Source of the DNA: Actinoplanes subtropicus
GTDB taxonomy: Bacteria; Actinomycetota; Actinomycetes; Mycobacteriales; Micromonosporaceae
Assembly (NCBI RefSeq): GCF_000721705.1
Contig: NZ_JOJL01000020.1
Location: 1-64,000 of the forward strand
Direction of reading: 5' to 3'
Length of the DNA: 64,000 nt
The notes under the pieces were generated by a model, which made no database searches, had not been told where the DNA came from, and was given only the letters and a program-made list of their open reading frames with translations. The translations under genes and the position numbers were made by a program. Positions 25,448 to 33,606 of this stretch are shown here, piece after piece; within the stretch, counting starts at the first letter, position 1, and each line of letters starts with the position of its first letter.

Positions 25448-26601
25448 CGCTGCTCCGGTCCGAAGGTTTTCTCCGGCTTCATCGCCAGCTCCAGGAAAAT
25501 GGGCATGATGGCCGACATCAATGCCCTGGCGACCGGGCCGGGCGTCTTGGCGTGGTTGATTTTCGCGGCCCGGGCGGCGATTCGTTCCACCCGGCCGCGG
25601 CGGGTTCGCTCGTAGGTCGCGAACGCCTCGGGCACCTCCCGGTCGCGCAGGCAGCGGGCGAGTTCGATCGCGCTCTCGATCGCCAGCGACGCGCCCTGCC
25701 CGGAACTGTTGGACGGGGCGTGCACCGCGTCGCCGACCAGCACGAGCCGGCCGCGGTACCAGTGCGGGACCGGGGGCATGATGTAGAGCGCGCCGCTGAC
25801 CTGCAGCTTCTCCGGGGGCAGGTGACGGAGCAGGTCACCGCCGGGGGCGTCCTCGCCGTACACCCCGAGCAAGGTCGCCATCCACTCGCGCACGGGAACC
25901 GCCCGGGCTTCCTTGATCGTCAGCGGCCGCGGATGCGGCACGTTCACGCCGAAGGTGGTGCCGCCGCCGACGGCCGGCCAGTAAATGTAGTAGCCGCGCT
26001 TGCCGAACGCGAAGGTCATCGTGCCCGGCTCCTCCGGCACCTCGAAGGCGGAGACGCCCTCGAAGGCGAGCATGCCGGTGTAGCTCGGGCCGGGCGCGTC
26101 CGGATCGATCAGCCGGCGGACGGTCGACTGCACCCCGTCCGCGCCGACCAGCACGTCGGCCGTCGCGGTCGAGCCGTCGGCGAAGACGGCCGTGACCCGG
26201 TCGCCCTCCTCGCGCGCCTCGGTCAGCCGGCGGCCGTGCTCGATCGTGATGCCCTCGGCCGTCGCGCGGTCGTGCAGGATCCGGTAGAGGTCAGCGCGCC
26301 GCACCACCTGGTACGGCTCCACCCCGGCCAGCGCCGGCATCGGGACGCGCTTGCCGCCGATCGCCATGACCTGGCGATGCGCCGGCTCGGCGACCGCCCG
26401 GACGGCCTCGGCCGCCCCGACGATCTCCAGAGCCGCCATCCCGTTCGGCGCGAGCGCGATGGTGCCGCCCAGCCCGTCGGCGGTGCTCGGATAGCTCTCG
26501 TAGACGGTCGCCTTCAGTCCGGCCTTGCGTAGGGCCAGCGCCGCCACCGGCCCGGCGATGCCGCCGCCGATGATCGCGACCTGTTCCGCTCGCTTACTCA
26601 T
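25417..26601 (-). CDS. FAD-dependent monooxygenase
   Basis: This is a 394-residue group A flavoprotein hydroxylase. IIGGGIAGPVAALALR is the dinucleotide-binding fold, VLVGADGVQSTVRR the DG motif, and LVGDAVHAPSNSSGQGASLAIE the GD motif. It lies beside purine genes, so a HpxO-type urate hydroxylase was considered. A dedicated uricase is present 9 kb away and the GD-loop residues do not look HpxO-like, so a drug- or aromatic-modifying role is more likely. It sits downstream of a PadR gene, as inducible detoxifying oxygenases often do. GGGAGAAG precedes the ATG. Confidence 0.88.
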   Translation of the reverse strand: MSKRAEQVAIIGGGIAGPVAALALRKAGLKATVYESYPSTADGLGGTIALAPNGMAALEIVGAAEAVRAVAEPAHRQVMAIGGKRVPMPALAGVEPYQVVRRADLYRILHDRATAEGITIEHGRRLTEAREEGDRVTAVFADGSTATADVLVGADGVQSTVRRLIDPDAPGPSYTGMLAFEGVSAFEVPEEPGTMTFAFGKRGYYIYWPAVGGGTTFGVNVPHPRPLTIKEARAVPVREWMATLLGVYGEDAPGGDLLRHLPPEKLQVSGALYIMPPVPHWYRGRLVLVGDAVHAPSNSSGQGASLAIESAIELARCLRDREVPEAFATYERTRRGRVERIAARAAKINHAKTPGPVARALMSAIMPIFLELAMKPEKTFGPEQRYRIDWPATA

Positions 26602-26727
26602 GGCTCTTCTCCCTCTGCCGCGATTTGTCCGCTTCTGCGGGTTTTTCGCCATGGGAGGTCGGCCCGGTATCCTGTGGTTGCCGCCTTCGGCCCGGGTCGT
26701 GGTTCCCATGACTTGTGGTTCGAGGCC

Positions 26728-26765
26728 CGGTCCCGGCGGTCTGTTGCAGCAGCCCGCCGGGACCG
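26728..26765 (-). terminator. hairpin between padR-type gene and monooxygenase
   Basis: Twelve-base perfect arms CGGTCCCGGCGG (26728-26739) and CCGCCGGGACCG (26754-26765) enclose a 14-base loop. On the minus strand it starts 3 bases after the PadR stop and should reduce read-through into the monooxygenase gene. The 126 bases between it and the monooxygenase ATG would then hold a separate promoter. Confidence 0.6.
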
Positions 26766-26768
26766 TTC

Positions 26769-27428
26769 TTACTTCTTGTCGCCGTACGTTTCGACGCTCT
26801 CCTCCGCGAGCTCCACCATCTCGGCGGGCACCTCCCCGGTCTCGTGGTGATGGCGCCACCCGTCCAGCCCCGGCAGCGTCCCGCCGTCGATCTCCTCGAT
26901 CAGCGACCCCATCCAGGCCCGCTCGGCCTCGAGCATGGCCAGGTCGTACTCCAGCTCGATCAGGAACAGCCGGGGCACCCGCGGCGCGTGCAACTCATGC
27001 GCCGCCTGGGCCTCGGCGATCTCCCGCTCGACGGCCGCCAGGCGCTGTCGCAGCAGCGTCACCACCTCGTCGGGCCCGAGCACCGCCATCACCGAAAGGC
27101 CGGCGCGAAACCTCGGATACTCCGGCTCGGCCTCGGAGAGCAGCTCCCTCGCCCAGTCGACGAGCTCGGCCCGGCCCTCGTCGGTGATCCGGTAGACGGT
27201 CCGCTCCGGGCGGCGCCCCTCGCGGCTGCTCTCCACCTCGGCGATCAGGTCGTGCTTGGCCAGGTTTCGGACGACCGTGTAGAGCGAGCCCCACTTGATC
27301 TCGAAGTCCCGGTCCTTGCCCCAGCCGCGCAGGGTGCCGGCCATCTCGTACGGGTGCATCGGACGGAACACGATCGCGGAGAGGATCGCCAGCCCCATCA
27401 GATTCCCCACCCGGCGCCGCTTGGCCAT
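26769..27428 (-). CDS. PadR-family transcriptional regulator
   Basis: This 219-residue PadR protein has a winged helix in the first ~90 residues (MGLAILSAIVFRPMHPYEMAGTL in parts, WGSLYTVVRNLAKHDLIAEV, VYRITDEGRAEL). A C-terminal helical Vir domain (about 110-200) makes the coiled-coil dimer. It probably represses its own promoter and the downstream monooxygenase. Repeated TACTCG/CGAGTA half-sites lie just upstream of the gene. Confidence 0.9.
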   Translation of the reverse strand: MAKRRRVGNLMGLAILSAIVFRPMHPYEMAGTLRGWGKDRDFEIKWGSLYTVVRNLAKHDLIAEVESSREGRRPERTVYRITDEGRAELVDWARELLSEAEPEYPRFRAGLSVMAVLGPDEVVTLLRQRLAAVEREIAEAQAAHELHAPRVPRLFLIELEYDLAMLEAERAWMGSLIEEIDGGTLPGLDGWRHHHETGEVPAEMVELAEESVETYGDKK

Positions 27429-27450
27429 CGACCCATCCTCCCTGGCGTAT

Positions 27451-27481
27451 TACTCGTTGCCGAGTATACGCACACGAGTAT
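27451..27481. promoter_or_regulatory. PadR operator candidate
   Basis: The palindrome TACTCG-TTGC-CGAGTA (27451-27466) is followed by a further direct copy of CGAGTAT at 27475-27481, 14 bases after the first. The cluster begins 22 bases upstream of the PadR ATG and also lies within 110 bases of the divergent wall-protein start. It is an inferred autoregulatory site. Confidence 0.6.
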
Positions 27482-27561
27482 CGCCGCCGGCAACCCCGAC
27501 TTGCTTCTCCGCCCGCCGTCGGTAGCATCTCCATGTTTTCGTCAACGGGGAGGAAGTCCAC

Positions 27562-28272
27562 ATGCGAGCGAAGTTGCCGCCCGGTGTCCTGATAGCGCTG
27601 GCCCTTCTGGTTCCGGCGGTATTTCTGATTCCGGCGGCGCCGGCGATGGCCCAAACCGGACCGCCGGGGCTCAACGAGTCGTGCCAACCGGTCGAGCGCA
27701 AGGTGTACAAGGACATCCGCGAGTTGATGACCATCGACCTGGACACCGCCACCGATGTGCAGGTGCGGATGGAGGCCGACCGGATCCTCTACGTGGCGAA
27801 CCAGGAGTCGTTGCCCGTCTTGCCGGGCACACTTCAGGGGAAGCTGGACGGCACCCCGGACGACCTTCGGGCATTCCTCAAGACGGGCCTGCTGGGCGCG
27901 TGGACGACAGATCTGCGGGTCACGGTGGTCCGCACGTTGACGGGCGCCGGCCCCCACGTGAAGGCGGCCGCGCAGAAGGCGCTCGACAATGGAGGCATCG
28001 ACGCCTTCCTGGCCTTCCTGAACGACGGCCTGTACGCCGCGCGTGCGCTCGACTGCGCGTCCCAGCCGCCGGCGACACCGAGCGCCACGACGCCCGCCGC
28101 GGCGATCCCCAGTTCCGCCACGAGCCGGGGCACTTCCGGTGGTCAGGGTGGCGGGCTGCCGGTGACCGGTGCCGACACCGGGACCGTGGCCGGCATCGGC
28201 GGCGTGCTCCTGCTCATCGGCGGCGCCGGCTACCTGGTCGGACGCCGCCGCCGTTCCCGGTTCGTGGCATAG
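27562..28272 (+). CDS. LPxTG wall-anchored protein with ALF-type repeat
   Basis: This 236-residue secreted protein has a signal peptide ending in PAMA, then a mature part with an ALF-repeat-like stretch (VRTLTGAGPHVKAAAQKALDNG, shown here in parts as LTGAGPHVKAAAQ and ALDNGGIDAFLAFL). A Pro/Ser/Thr linker leads to LPVTG at 199-203, a hydrophobic span and a final RRRRSR tail: a complete sortase sorting signal. GGGAGGAAG precedes the ATG. ALF repeats occur in actinobacterial surface and toxin-related proteins; the role here is unknown. A GC-rich hairpin follows the stop. Confidence 0.85.
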   Translation: MRAKLPPGVLIALALLVPAVFLIPAAPAMAQTGPPGLNESCQPVERKVYKDIRELMTIDLDTATDVQVRMEADRILYVANQESLPVLPGTLQGKLDGTPDDLRAFLKTGLLGAWTTDLRVTVVRTLTGAGPHVKAAAQKALDNGGIDAFLAFLNDGLYAARALDCASQPPATPSATTPAAAIPSSATSRGTSGGQGGGLPVTGADTGTVAGIGGVLLLIGGAGYLVGRRRRSRFVA

Positions 28273-28278
28273 CCGACT

Positions 28279-28319
28279 CGCCGCGCCCGGCTCGACACGC
28301 CGCCGAACCGGGCGCGGCG
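28279..28319 (+). terminator. hairpin after the wall-protein gene
   Basis: Perfect 12-base arms CGCCGCGCCCGG (28279-28290) and CCGGGCGCGGCG (28308-28319) lie 7 bases after the stop. There is no T-run, which is common for actinobacterial terminators. Confidence 0.6.
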
Positions 28320-28365
28320 ATCCACGGCCACGAGTGGAACCGCGTAGAACTTGGCGGACATCGTC

Positions 28366-28571
28366 ATGGCCGCGACCAAAGCGCAGGGCCGGTGGCCCGA
28401 GATGACGGCAACCGAGGAAGCCGACCGGCGGGACGAGTTCGCCGGCTGGAGCCGCCGCATCGTCGAGGAAGCCGATCCCGGCGACTGGGCTGCGTACTTG
28501 TCGGCGACGACGGTGCGGAACATCAGCTGCGCTGGATCGCCGAAAATGTGACCGACCAACCCGCCGAGTAA
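28366..28571 (+). pseudogene. small soluble protein gene with a one-base frameshift
   Basis: The frame from the ATG at 28366 reads MTATEEADRRDEFAGWSRR and EEADPGDWAAYL up to about 28500, then becomes unlike protein. One base over, the next frame continues sensibly as VGDDGAEHQLRWIAENVTDQPAE to a TAA at 28571. Restoring a single G near 28500 would give a continuous ~70-residue acidic protein. It is therefore either a recent frameshift or a sequencing error. The family is not recognised. Confidence 0.5.
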
Positions 28572-28713
28572 CCTGCCGCCGGCGACAGGTGGCCGCGTCG
28601 CGCTCGCAGATCCAGGAGCGTAACCGTCAGCGGCGAACTGAAACCTTCATCCTCCCGCCGGCCCCAACTTCCACGGCCGCCGAGAATGCCGGTTCCGTGC
28701 TCACGCCGTACGA

Positions 28714-28754
28714 CCTGGGGGTGTTGGCTTCGATGTTTTGCAAACGCCCCCAGG
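28714..28754 (-). terminator. hairpin downstream of the lectin-like gene
   Basis: CCTGGGGGTGTT (28714-28725) and AACGCCCCCAGG (28743-28754) pair over 12 positions with one mismatch (a wobble pair on one strand). The element lies 32 bases beyond the stop of the minus-strand gene. Otherwise the 214 bases at 28572-28785 show nothing I can support. Confidence 0.45.
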
Positions 28755-28785
28755 GTTGCGGAAGGGCCACTGTCAAGGACCGCGA

Positions 28786-29409
28786 TCAGCAGTTGTACGG
28801 GAACGTGGGACCGGAGGTGTGCCAACGGCTGGCCCCCGACTGGGAGAGGATCACGATATTGTGGGAGCCTTTGTCCTTCAGTCCGAGGTCCGCGTTGTAT
28901 CTGACGATGTAGCCGTTGCCGGCCCAGCACCAGCGCTGGTCGGTGCTGCCGTTGCAGCCCCACACCCAGACCTTTGTGGCCTCGACGTTCGGGCCTCCGT
29001 CCAGGCATTTCCCGGCGGGACTGAGCGCGTGGATGAAGTAGCCGCCGTTCCTCTCGGTAGCTTTTTCCACGCACCAGATCTGATTGGTGCTGCCGGAACT
29101 GGTCGGCCACGTGTGTACGTACCCGGGCGGCTTGCTCTGCCCCGACTGTCCGTAGGTGTCCAGGTAGTTGTTGATGTCGCTGTGGATGGTCCCGGCGTAC
29201 ACCTGATGGGGGCATAGTGAAGCGGCGATCCCTGCCGCGTGCGACGTCGGCACAGCGACAGAGGTGGAGCCCGATTGGTCTGCACCGGACCGCGGCCGGG
29301 CCGGGCTGGCAGATGCACTGCCGGCGGTCATCACCAAGGTCGCGATGATCGTGATCAGCGCGATCGCGGCACCGATCCAGCGGGACGCGACACCGTTTCT
29401 TTGTTTCAC
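28786..29409 (-). CDS. secreted ricin-type lectin-like protein
   Basis: This 207-residue exported protein starts at a GTG (29409). A signal peptide (ALITIIATLVMTAGSASASP) is followed by a Cys-rich beta-trefoil-like region. Two QxW-type motifs are visible, NQIWC and DQRWCW, with KCLDGG before the second, as in ricin-B lectin repeats. Only about one and a half trefoil lobes are present, so it may be a partial lectin or bind glycans with few sites. AAAGGCGAC precedes the GTG; an upstream in-frame extension adds an unlikely Arg-rich leader. Confidence 0.65.
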   Translation of the reverse strand: MKQRNGVASRWIGAAIALITIIATLVMTAGSASASPARPRSGADQSGSTSVAVPTSHAAGIAASLCPHQVYAGTIHSDINNYLDTYGQSGQSKPPGYVHTWPTSSGSTNQIWCVEKATERNGGYFIHALSPAGKCLDGGPNVEATKVWVWGCNGSTDQRWCWAGNGYIVRYNADLGLKDKGSHNIVILSQSGASRWHTSGPTFPYNC

Positions 29410-29624
29410 GTTTCGTCGCCTTTCGTCGGCGCCGGACCGCGGTCGGAGCTGGGCCGATATCGGCGTAGCGGCCGGCAGTTTCGAAGGATTTCGCCCAGTG
29501 AGCGTGGCGCGCATGGTGCCTTCATCTCACCTACGAGTCCCGCGGCGTGCCAGGCAATCTGATCGGCAAACCACCGGCATTCTTTCCGGCACTTTGGAGG
29601 ACCGGCCGGGATCGAGCGCAGGGA

Positions 29625-30467
29625 TCAGTCCAGCGCTGTGTCTCGGCTGACGGCCTCCCAGCGGCCGAGTTCGTCGGCCAGGGACGCGATGCGGGCTTGG
29701 ACGCCGTCGACGGCGTCGTCGCCGAGGACCAGGCGCAGCGGTGGCGCCGGCGCGTCGAGCGCGGTCAGGATGGCGCGGGCCGCTTTCGCCGGGTCGCCCG
29801 GCTGGCTGCCGCCGCCGGTACGCACGTACTCGCGGGTGGGGCCGACCGTGGCGTGGTATTCCGGCAGCGGTTCGGAAAGATGCGCGGCGTCGCGATCGAA
29901 CAGGCCGGTCCGGAAGGCGCCGGGTTCGACGATGAGGAACCGCACGCCGAAGTCGACCTCCTGCGCGAGGGTCTCGGTCAGTCCTTCCAAGGCGAACTTC
30001 GTGGCGCAGTACGCGCCGAACCCGGGCGCGGTCACCTGGCCGCCCACGCTCGACATCTGCACCACGGCGCCGCCGCCGCGCCGGCGCATATGCGGCAACA
30101 CGGCCCGGGTCAGCGCGGCCGGCCCGAAGAAATGCAGCTCGAACAGATCGCGTAGCTCCCGGTCGGTGGTCTCCTCCAACGCACCCACTTGAGTACGCCC
30201 GGCGTTGTTGACCAGCACGTCGACACGTCCCCAGCGGTTCCATACGGCGTCTACCACCTCGGCGGCGCGGTGCGTGTCGGTGACGTCGAACTCCAACGCC
30301 TCCGCCCGGGCCGGATAAGCCGCCACCAGCTCCTTCAACCGGTGTGGATGGCGCGCCGCCCCGATGACCGTGTCCCCGACGCCCAGCGCGGCGTCCGCCA
30401 ACGCCCGGCCGAAACCAGACGTCGCACCCGTGATCAACCAAACTCGTCCAGAATCCCCGTTGCCCAT
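29625..30467 (-). CDS. short-chain dehydrogenase/reductase
   Basis: This is a 280-residue SDR with WLITGATSGFGRALA (cofactor loop TGxxxGxG), DVLVNNAGRT, a catalytic Ser in VVQMSSVGG and YCATK. The segment AARHPHRL after the second strand favours NADP(H). The C-terminal DDAVDGVQARIASLADELGRWEAVS is typical of oxidoreductases of the YusZ/retinol-dehydrogenase-like group. The ATG at 30467 lies just before the cofactor loop. The 215 bases between it and the lectin-like gene show no gene. Its neighbours are decayed or accessory genes. Confidence 0.88.
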   Translation of the reverse strand: MGNGDSGRVWLITGATSGFGRALADAALGVGDTVIGAARHPHRLKELVAAYPARAEALEFDVTDTHRAAEVVDAVWNRWGRVDVLVNNAGRTQVGALEETTDRELRDLFELHFFGPAALTRAVLPHMRRRGGGAVVQMSSVGGQVTAPGFGAYCATKFALEGLTETLAQEVDFGVRFLIVEPGAFRTGLFDRDAAHLSEPLPEYHATVGPTREYVRTGGGSQPGDPAKAARAILTALDAPAPPLRLVLGDDAVDGVQARIASLADELGRWEAVSRDTALD

Positions 30468-30567
30468 GCCGACATTCTGGTACGGATGCCGCTCAACGGC
30501 AGCGCCGCCGGTCGAGGTCGCAGGCGACGCCGAGAATTCGAGGTAGTACCGCAGTCGCGGCACGCGC

Positions 30568-30822
30568 TCACGCGAGACGCGCGTCCTCGGCCGTGACCCG
30601 ACGCGCGATCGCGTCGTGCGTCCGGGTTCGCGGTCGTGCGGTTGGAGGGCCGGCGCACGTACGGTCGCGAACGAGCTGGGCGAGGATGCGGTACACGCGC
30701 CCGAACCGCAGGGGTTTGGCGCCGCCGAACCGGCGGTCGTAGGCGAGCTTCAGGTCATAGCCGTGCCGGGCCGAATCCTCCAACAGCCCGAGCAGGACGT
30801 ACGAGGTCGTCGCGCCCGGCAC
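30568..30822 (-). pseudogene. PadR-family regulator remnant
   Basis: From a GTG at 30822 the frame encodes YVLLGLLEDSARHGYDLKLA and RFGGAKPLRFGRVYRILAQL, a good PadR N-terminal winged-helix start. It then runs into Arg/Ala/Thr-rich sequence without the wing, the C-terminal helices or any homologous frame. The full protein would be about 170-200 residues; only ~52 remain recognisable. The GTG lies inside a large palindrome that was presumably its operator. Confidence 0.65.
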
Positions 30823-30856
30823 TACACCCAGTGGGTCTACCCACTGGGTGTAGTGC
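30819..30856. promoter_or_regulatory. 38-bp palindrome, PadR operator candidate
   Basis: Perfect 18-base arms GCACTACACCCAGTGGGT (30819-30836) and its complement (30839-30856) are separated by CT. It overlaps the start of the PadR remnant and ends 3 bases before the stop of the aldolase-like gene, so it could also act as that gene's terminator hairpin. It is the longest perfect inverted repeat in the window. Confidence 0.75.
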
Positions 30857-30859
30857 TCT

Positions 30860-32005
30860 TTATCGCGCCAGGACGAGCAGGTCGGAGCGGGGCAGCCCGG
30901 CGTCGGTGAGGGCGCCGCAGTCCAGGCCGCGGAGCAGGTAGCCGGCCAGGGCGCGGGCGGTGGCCGGCTCGTCGGCAATGCCGGACTCCTGGCGGGCCAG
31001 GTAGCGGTGCAGGCGCTCGACGGCGGCGTCGCGGCCGTCGCGGAAGAAGGCGTACGTCGCGGCGTAGCGGGTCGGCAGTTGCGCCGGGTGCAGGTCCCAG
31101 CCCTGGTAGAAGCCGCGTTCGAGGGAGCGACGCACCAGGCGGTAGTGGAGTTGCCACGCGGCGCGGATCTCGGCGGGGGTGCCGACCGGGAGGACGTTGG
31201 TGGAGCCGTCGGAGAGGTGGACCCCGGTCTGCGCGGCGGCGGCCTGCATGACGGCCTTCGCGTAGTCGGCCACCGGGTGGTCGAGGGCCTGATAGGCAGC
31301 GGCCACGCCGGCGGCGGCGCTGTAGTCGTACGTTCCGTAGTGGAGGCCGGTGCAGCGGCCGTCGGCGGCGGTGATCAGGCGGGCGACGGTGGCGCCCCCG
31401 TCGGCGCCCAGGACGGCGGCGGGCAGTTCGATCTGGATCTCGAAGCTCAGGCGCCCGGCGGGCAGGCCGTAGGACCGTTCCAGTTTCTCGCAGAGGGTGA
31501 CCATCGCGGCGACCTGATCGACGCCGCTCACCTTGGGTAGCGTGATGGCGAACGCGTCCTGATAGGACGAGAGGAACAGGTCGAGCGTACGCAGGGCGCG
31601 CCGCCGGGTCGCCGCCTCGAGCGATTTGATCCGGATGCCGACGAAGGGCGGCAGCGGGCCCTCGGCCTCGGCCAGGATCTTGGCGACCCGCCGGACCGCC
31701 TCATCCTCCTGGTCGTCGGGGCGGACGCCGTAGCCGTCCTCGAAGTCGACACGGAGATCCTCGATCGGCTCGCGCGCCAGCTTGGCGCGTACCTCCGCCT
31801 CGGCCTCCGGCCAGGGAAAGTCGGTCATCGAGGCGAGCGCGGCGTCGCCCCACGAGCGGAAGCCGCCCAGCTTGTCGGCGGGGATGTACACCGTGTGCAC
31901 GGGCTGGCGGCCCACCGGCGTTCCCGGGTAACGGGAGCGCAGGAACGCATCGTGTGCCGCCAGCCGGACGTCGAACTCCGCGTAGTCGTCCTCGGTCAGC
32001 CGCAT
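30860..32005 (-). CDS. citrate-lyase-beta-like aldolase (DUF6986-type)
   Basis: This 381-residue TIM-barrel protein is related to the HpcH/CitE aldolases. Visible segments are IEDLRVDFEDGYG, FAITLPKVSGVDQVAAM and LSFEIQIELPAAVLG, which hold the metal-binding Glu/Asp of the barrel, and later GFYQGWDLHPAQLPTRY. It sits 4 bases after malate synthase in the same operon. CitE-like lyases cleave or form malyl/citramalyl-type compounds, so a role in glyoxylate handling with malate synthase is a reasonable inference; the reaction is unproven. Confidence 0.8.
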   Translation of the reverse strand: MRLTEDDYAEFDVRLAAHDAFLRSRYPGTPVGRQPVHTVYIPADKLGGFRSWGDAALASMTDFPWPEAEAEVRAKLAREPIEDLRVDFEDGYGVRPDDQEDEAVRRVAKILAEAEGPLPPFVGIRIKSLEAATRRRALRTLDLFLSSYQDAFAITLPKVSGVDQVAAMVTLCEKLERSYGLPAGRLSFEIQIELPAAVLGADGGATVARLITAADGRCTGLHYGTYDYSAAAGVAAAYQALDHPVADYAKAVMQAAAAQTGVHLSDGSTNVLPVGTPAEIRAAWQLHYRLVRRSLERGFYQGWDLHPAQLPTRYAATYAFFRDGRDAAVERLHRYLARQESGIADEPATARALAGYLLRGLDCGALTDAGLPRSDLLVLAR

Positions 32006-32009
32006 CTGT

Positions 32010-33557
32010 TCAGTCGATCGAGTCGTAGGCCGCCGTGGTGAGGAAGTCGGCGAAATCGTCGGCCAGCGCGACCCGCTCGAACAGCTTGCGGGCGTCGTCG
32101 AAGCGGGACGCCGTCCACGCCTGGTCGCCGATCGCTTCGCGGATCTTGGCGAGTTCCTCGTCCTCGATCCGGCCGACCAGGTCGGCGGTGATCTCGGTGC
32201 CGTCCGGCAGGCGTACGCCGTTGTGGATCCACTGCCAGACCTGCGAGCGGGAGATCTCGGCGGTGGCCGCGTCCTCCATCAGGTTGTTGATCGCCACGGC
32301 GCCGTTGCCGCGCAGCCACGCCTCCAGGTACTGGAGGCCGACCGAGACGTCGTTGCGCAGGCCCGCCTCGGTGACCGCGCCCTCGGTGGCCGCCACATTC
32401 AGCAACTGCTCGGCGGTCACCGACACCTCGGGGCGCTGCCGGTCGAGCTGGTTGGGCCGCGCGCCGAGCACCCGGTCGAAGATCTCCTGGCAGACCGGCA
32501 CCAGATCGGGGTGCGCCACCCAGGAGCCGTCGAAGCCGTCGCCGGCCTCGCGCTCCTTGTCCTCCCGGACCTTGGCCAGCGCCACCTCGTTGACCTGCGG
32601 ATCGCGCCGGCTCGGGATGAACGCCGCCATCCCGCCCATCGCGAACGCGCCGCGCCGGTGGCAGGTCGAGACGAGCAGTTCGGTGTACGCGCGCATGAAC
32701 GGCGCGGTCATCGTCACCGAGGCACGGTCGGGCAGGATCATCCGCGGGTTGTCGCGGAAGTACTTGATGATGCTGAACAGGTAGTCCCAGCGGCCGGCGT
32801 TCAGCCCGGAAATGTGCGGCCGCAGCGCGTGCAGGATCTCCTCCATCTCGAAGGCCGCCGGGATGGTCTCGATCAGCACGGTGGCGCGGATCGTCCCGCG
32901 CGGGATCCCGAGCGTGTCCTGCGCGAAGTCGAAGACGTCGTTCCACAGTGCCGCTTCCCGGTGCGACTCCATCTTCGGCAGGTAGAAATACGGGCCGCTG
33001 CCGCGCTCGAGCAGCTCGGCGGCGTTGTGGAAGAAGTAGAGCCCGAAGTCGACGAGCGCGCCGACGGCCGGCTCGCCGTCGACCGGCAGGTGCCGCTCGT
33101 CGAGGTGCCAGCCGCGCGGGCGCATCACGATCGTCGGGTAGGGGCCGCCGTTCAGCTCGTATGTCTTCTGCTCGGTCTCCAGCGTGATGGTCCGGCGGAT
33201 CGCGTCGTACAGATTCCGCTGACCGTCGACGACGTTCGACCAGTGCGGGGTGTTGGCGTCCTCGAGGTCGGCCAGCCAGACCTTGGCGCCGGAGTTGAGC
33301 GCGTTGATGGTCATCTTGCGCTCGGTCGGGCCGGTGATCTCGACGCGCCGGTCCCGGAGGTCGGCGGGGGCGGGCGGGGCGGACCACTCGGCGGCACGGA
33401 TGCCGGCGGTCTCGTCGAGGAAGCCGAGCGTGCCCCCGGCCGCGATCTCGGCGCGCCGCGCGGCCCGGGCGGCCAGGAGTTCGTTGCGCCGGGGGCGGAA
33501 CCGGCGGTTCAGCTCCGCGACGAACGCCACGGCCTCGTCGGACAGGATCTCGGTCAT
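32010..33557 (-). CDS. aceB: malate synthase A
   Basis: This 515-residue enzyme condenses glyoxylate with acetyl-CoA to malate. Signature segments are [30 protein letters not shown], the acetyl-CoA/glyoxylate site [26 protein letters not shown] and [15 protein letters not shown]. The length fits isoform A. In this locus it receives glyoxylate released from ureidoglycolate, so it completes purine catabolism rather than, or in addition to, the glyoxylate shunt; no isocitrate lyase is in the window. A short CCAAT-CGC-ATTGG palindrome at 33568-33580 lies 11 bases before the start and could be an operator. Confidence 0.95.
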   Translation of the reverse strand: MTEILSDEAVAFVAELNRRFRPRRNELLAARAARRAEIAAGGTLGFLDETAGIRAAEWSAPPAPADLRDRRVEITGPTERKMTINALNSGAKVWLADLEDANTPHWSNVVDGQRNLYDAIRRTITLETEQKTYELNGGPYPTIVMRPRGWHLDERHLPVDGEPAVGALVDFGLYFFHNAAELLERGSGPYFYLPKMESHREAALWNDVFDFAQDTLGIPRGTIRATVLIETIPAAFEMEEILHALRPHISGLNAGRWDYLFSIIKYFRDNPRMILPDRASVTMTAPFMRAYTELLVSTCHRRGAFAMGGMAAFIPSRRDPQVNEVALAKVREDKEREAGDGFDGSWVAHPDLVPVCQEIFDRVLGARPNQLDRQRPEVSVTAEQLLNVAATEGAVTEAGLRNDVSVGLQYLEAWLRGNGAVAINNLMEDAATAEISRSQVWQWIHNGVRLPDGTEITADLVGRIEDEELAKIREAIGDQAWTASRFDDARKLFERVALADDFADFLTTAAYDSID

Positions 33558-33606
33558 CGCGACGGCTCCAATCGCATTGGTTACTCCCCAGTAGCTTAGC
33601 GGTACC

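Noticed and set aside
25417..26601. HpxO-type urate hydroxylase assignment for the FAD monooxygenase
   Set aside because: A true uricase is in the locus, and the flavoprotein follows a PadR gene and lacks a GD loop like HpxO as I remember it. Only a generic call is justified.
29410..29624. Small gene in the gap between the lectin-like and SDR genes
   Set aside because: Short frames lack ribosome-binding sites and protein-like composition; I see only promoter space.
33568..33580. CCAAT-CGC-ATTGG palindrome upstream of malate synthase as a separate operator feature
   Set aside because: The five-base arms are too short to stand alone in GC-rich sequence; it is mentioned only within the gene entry.
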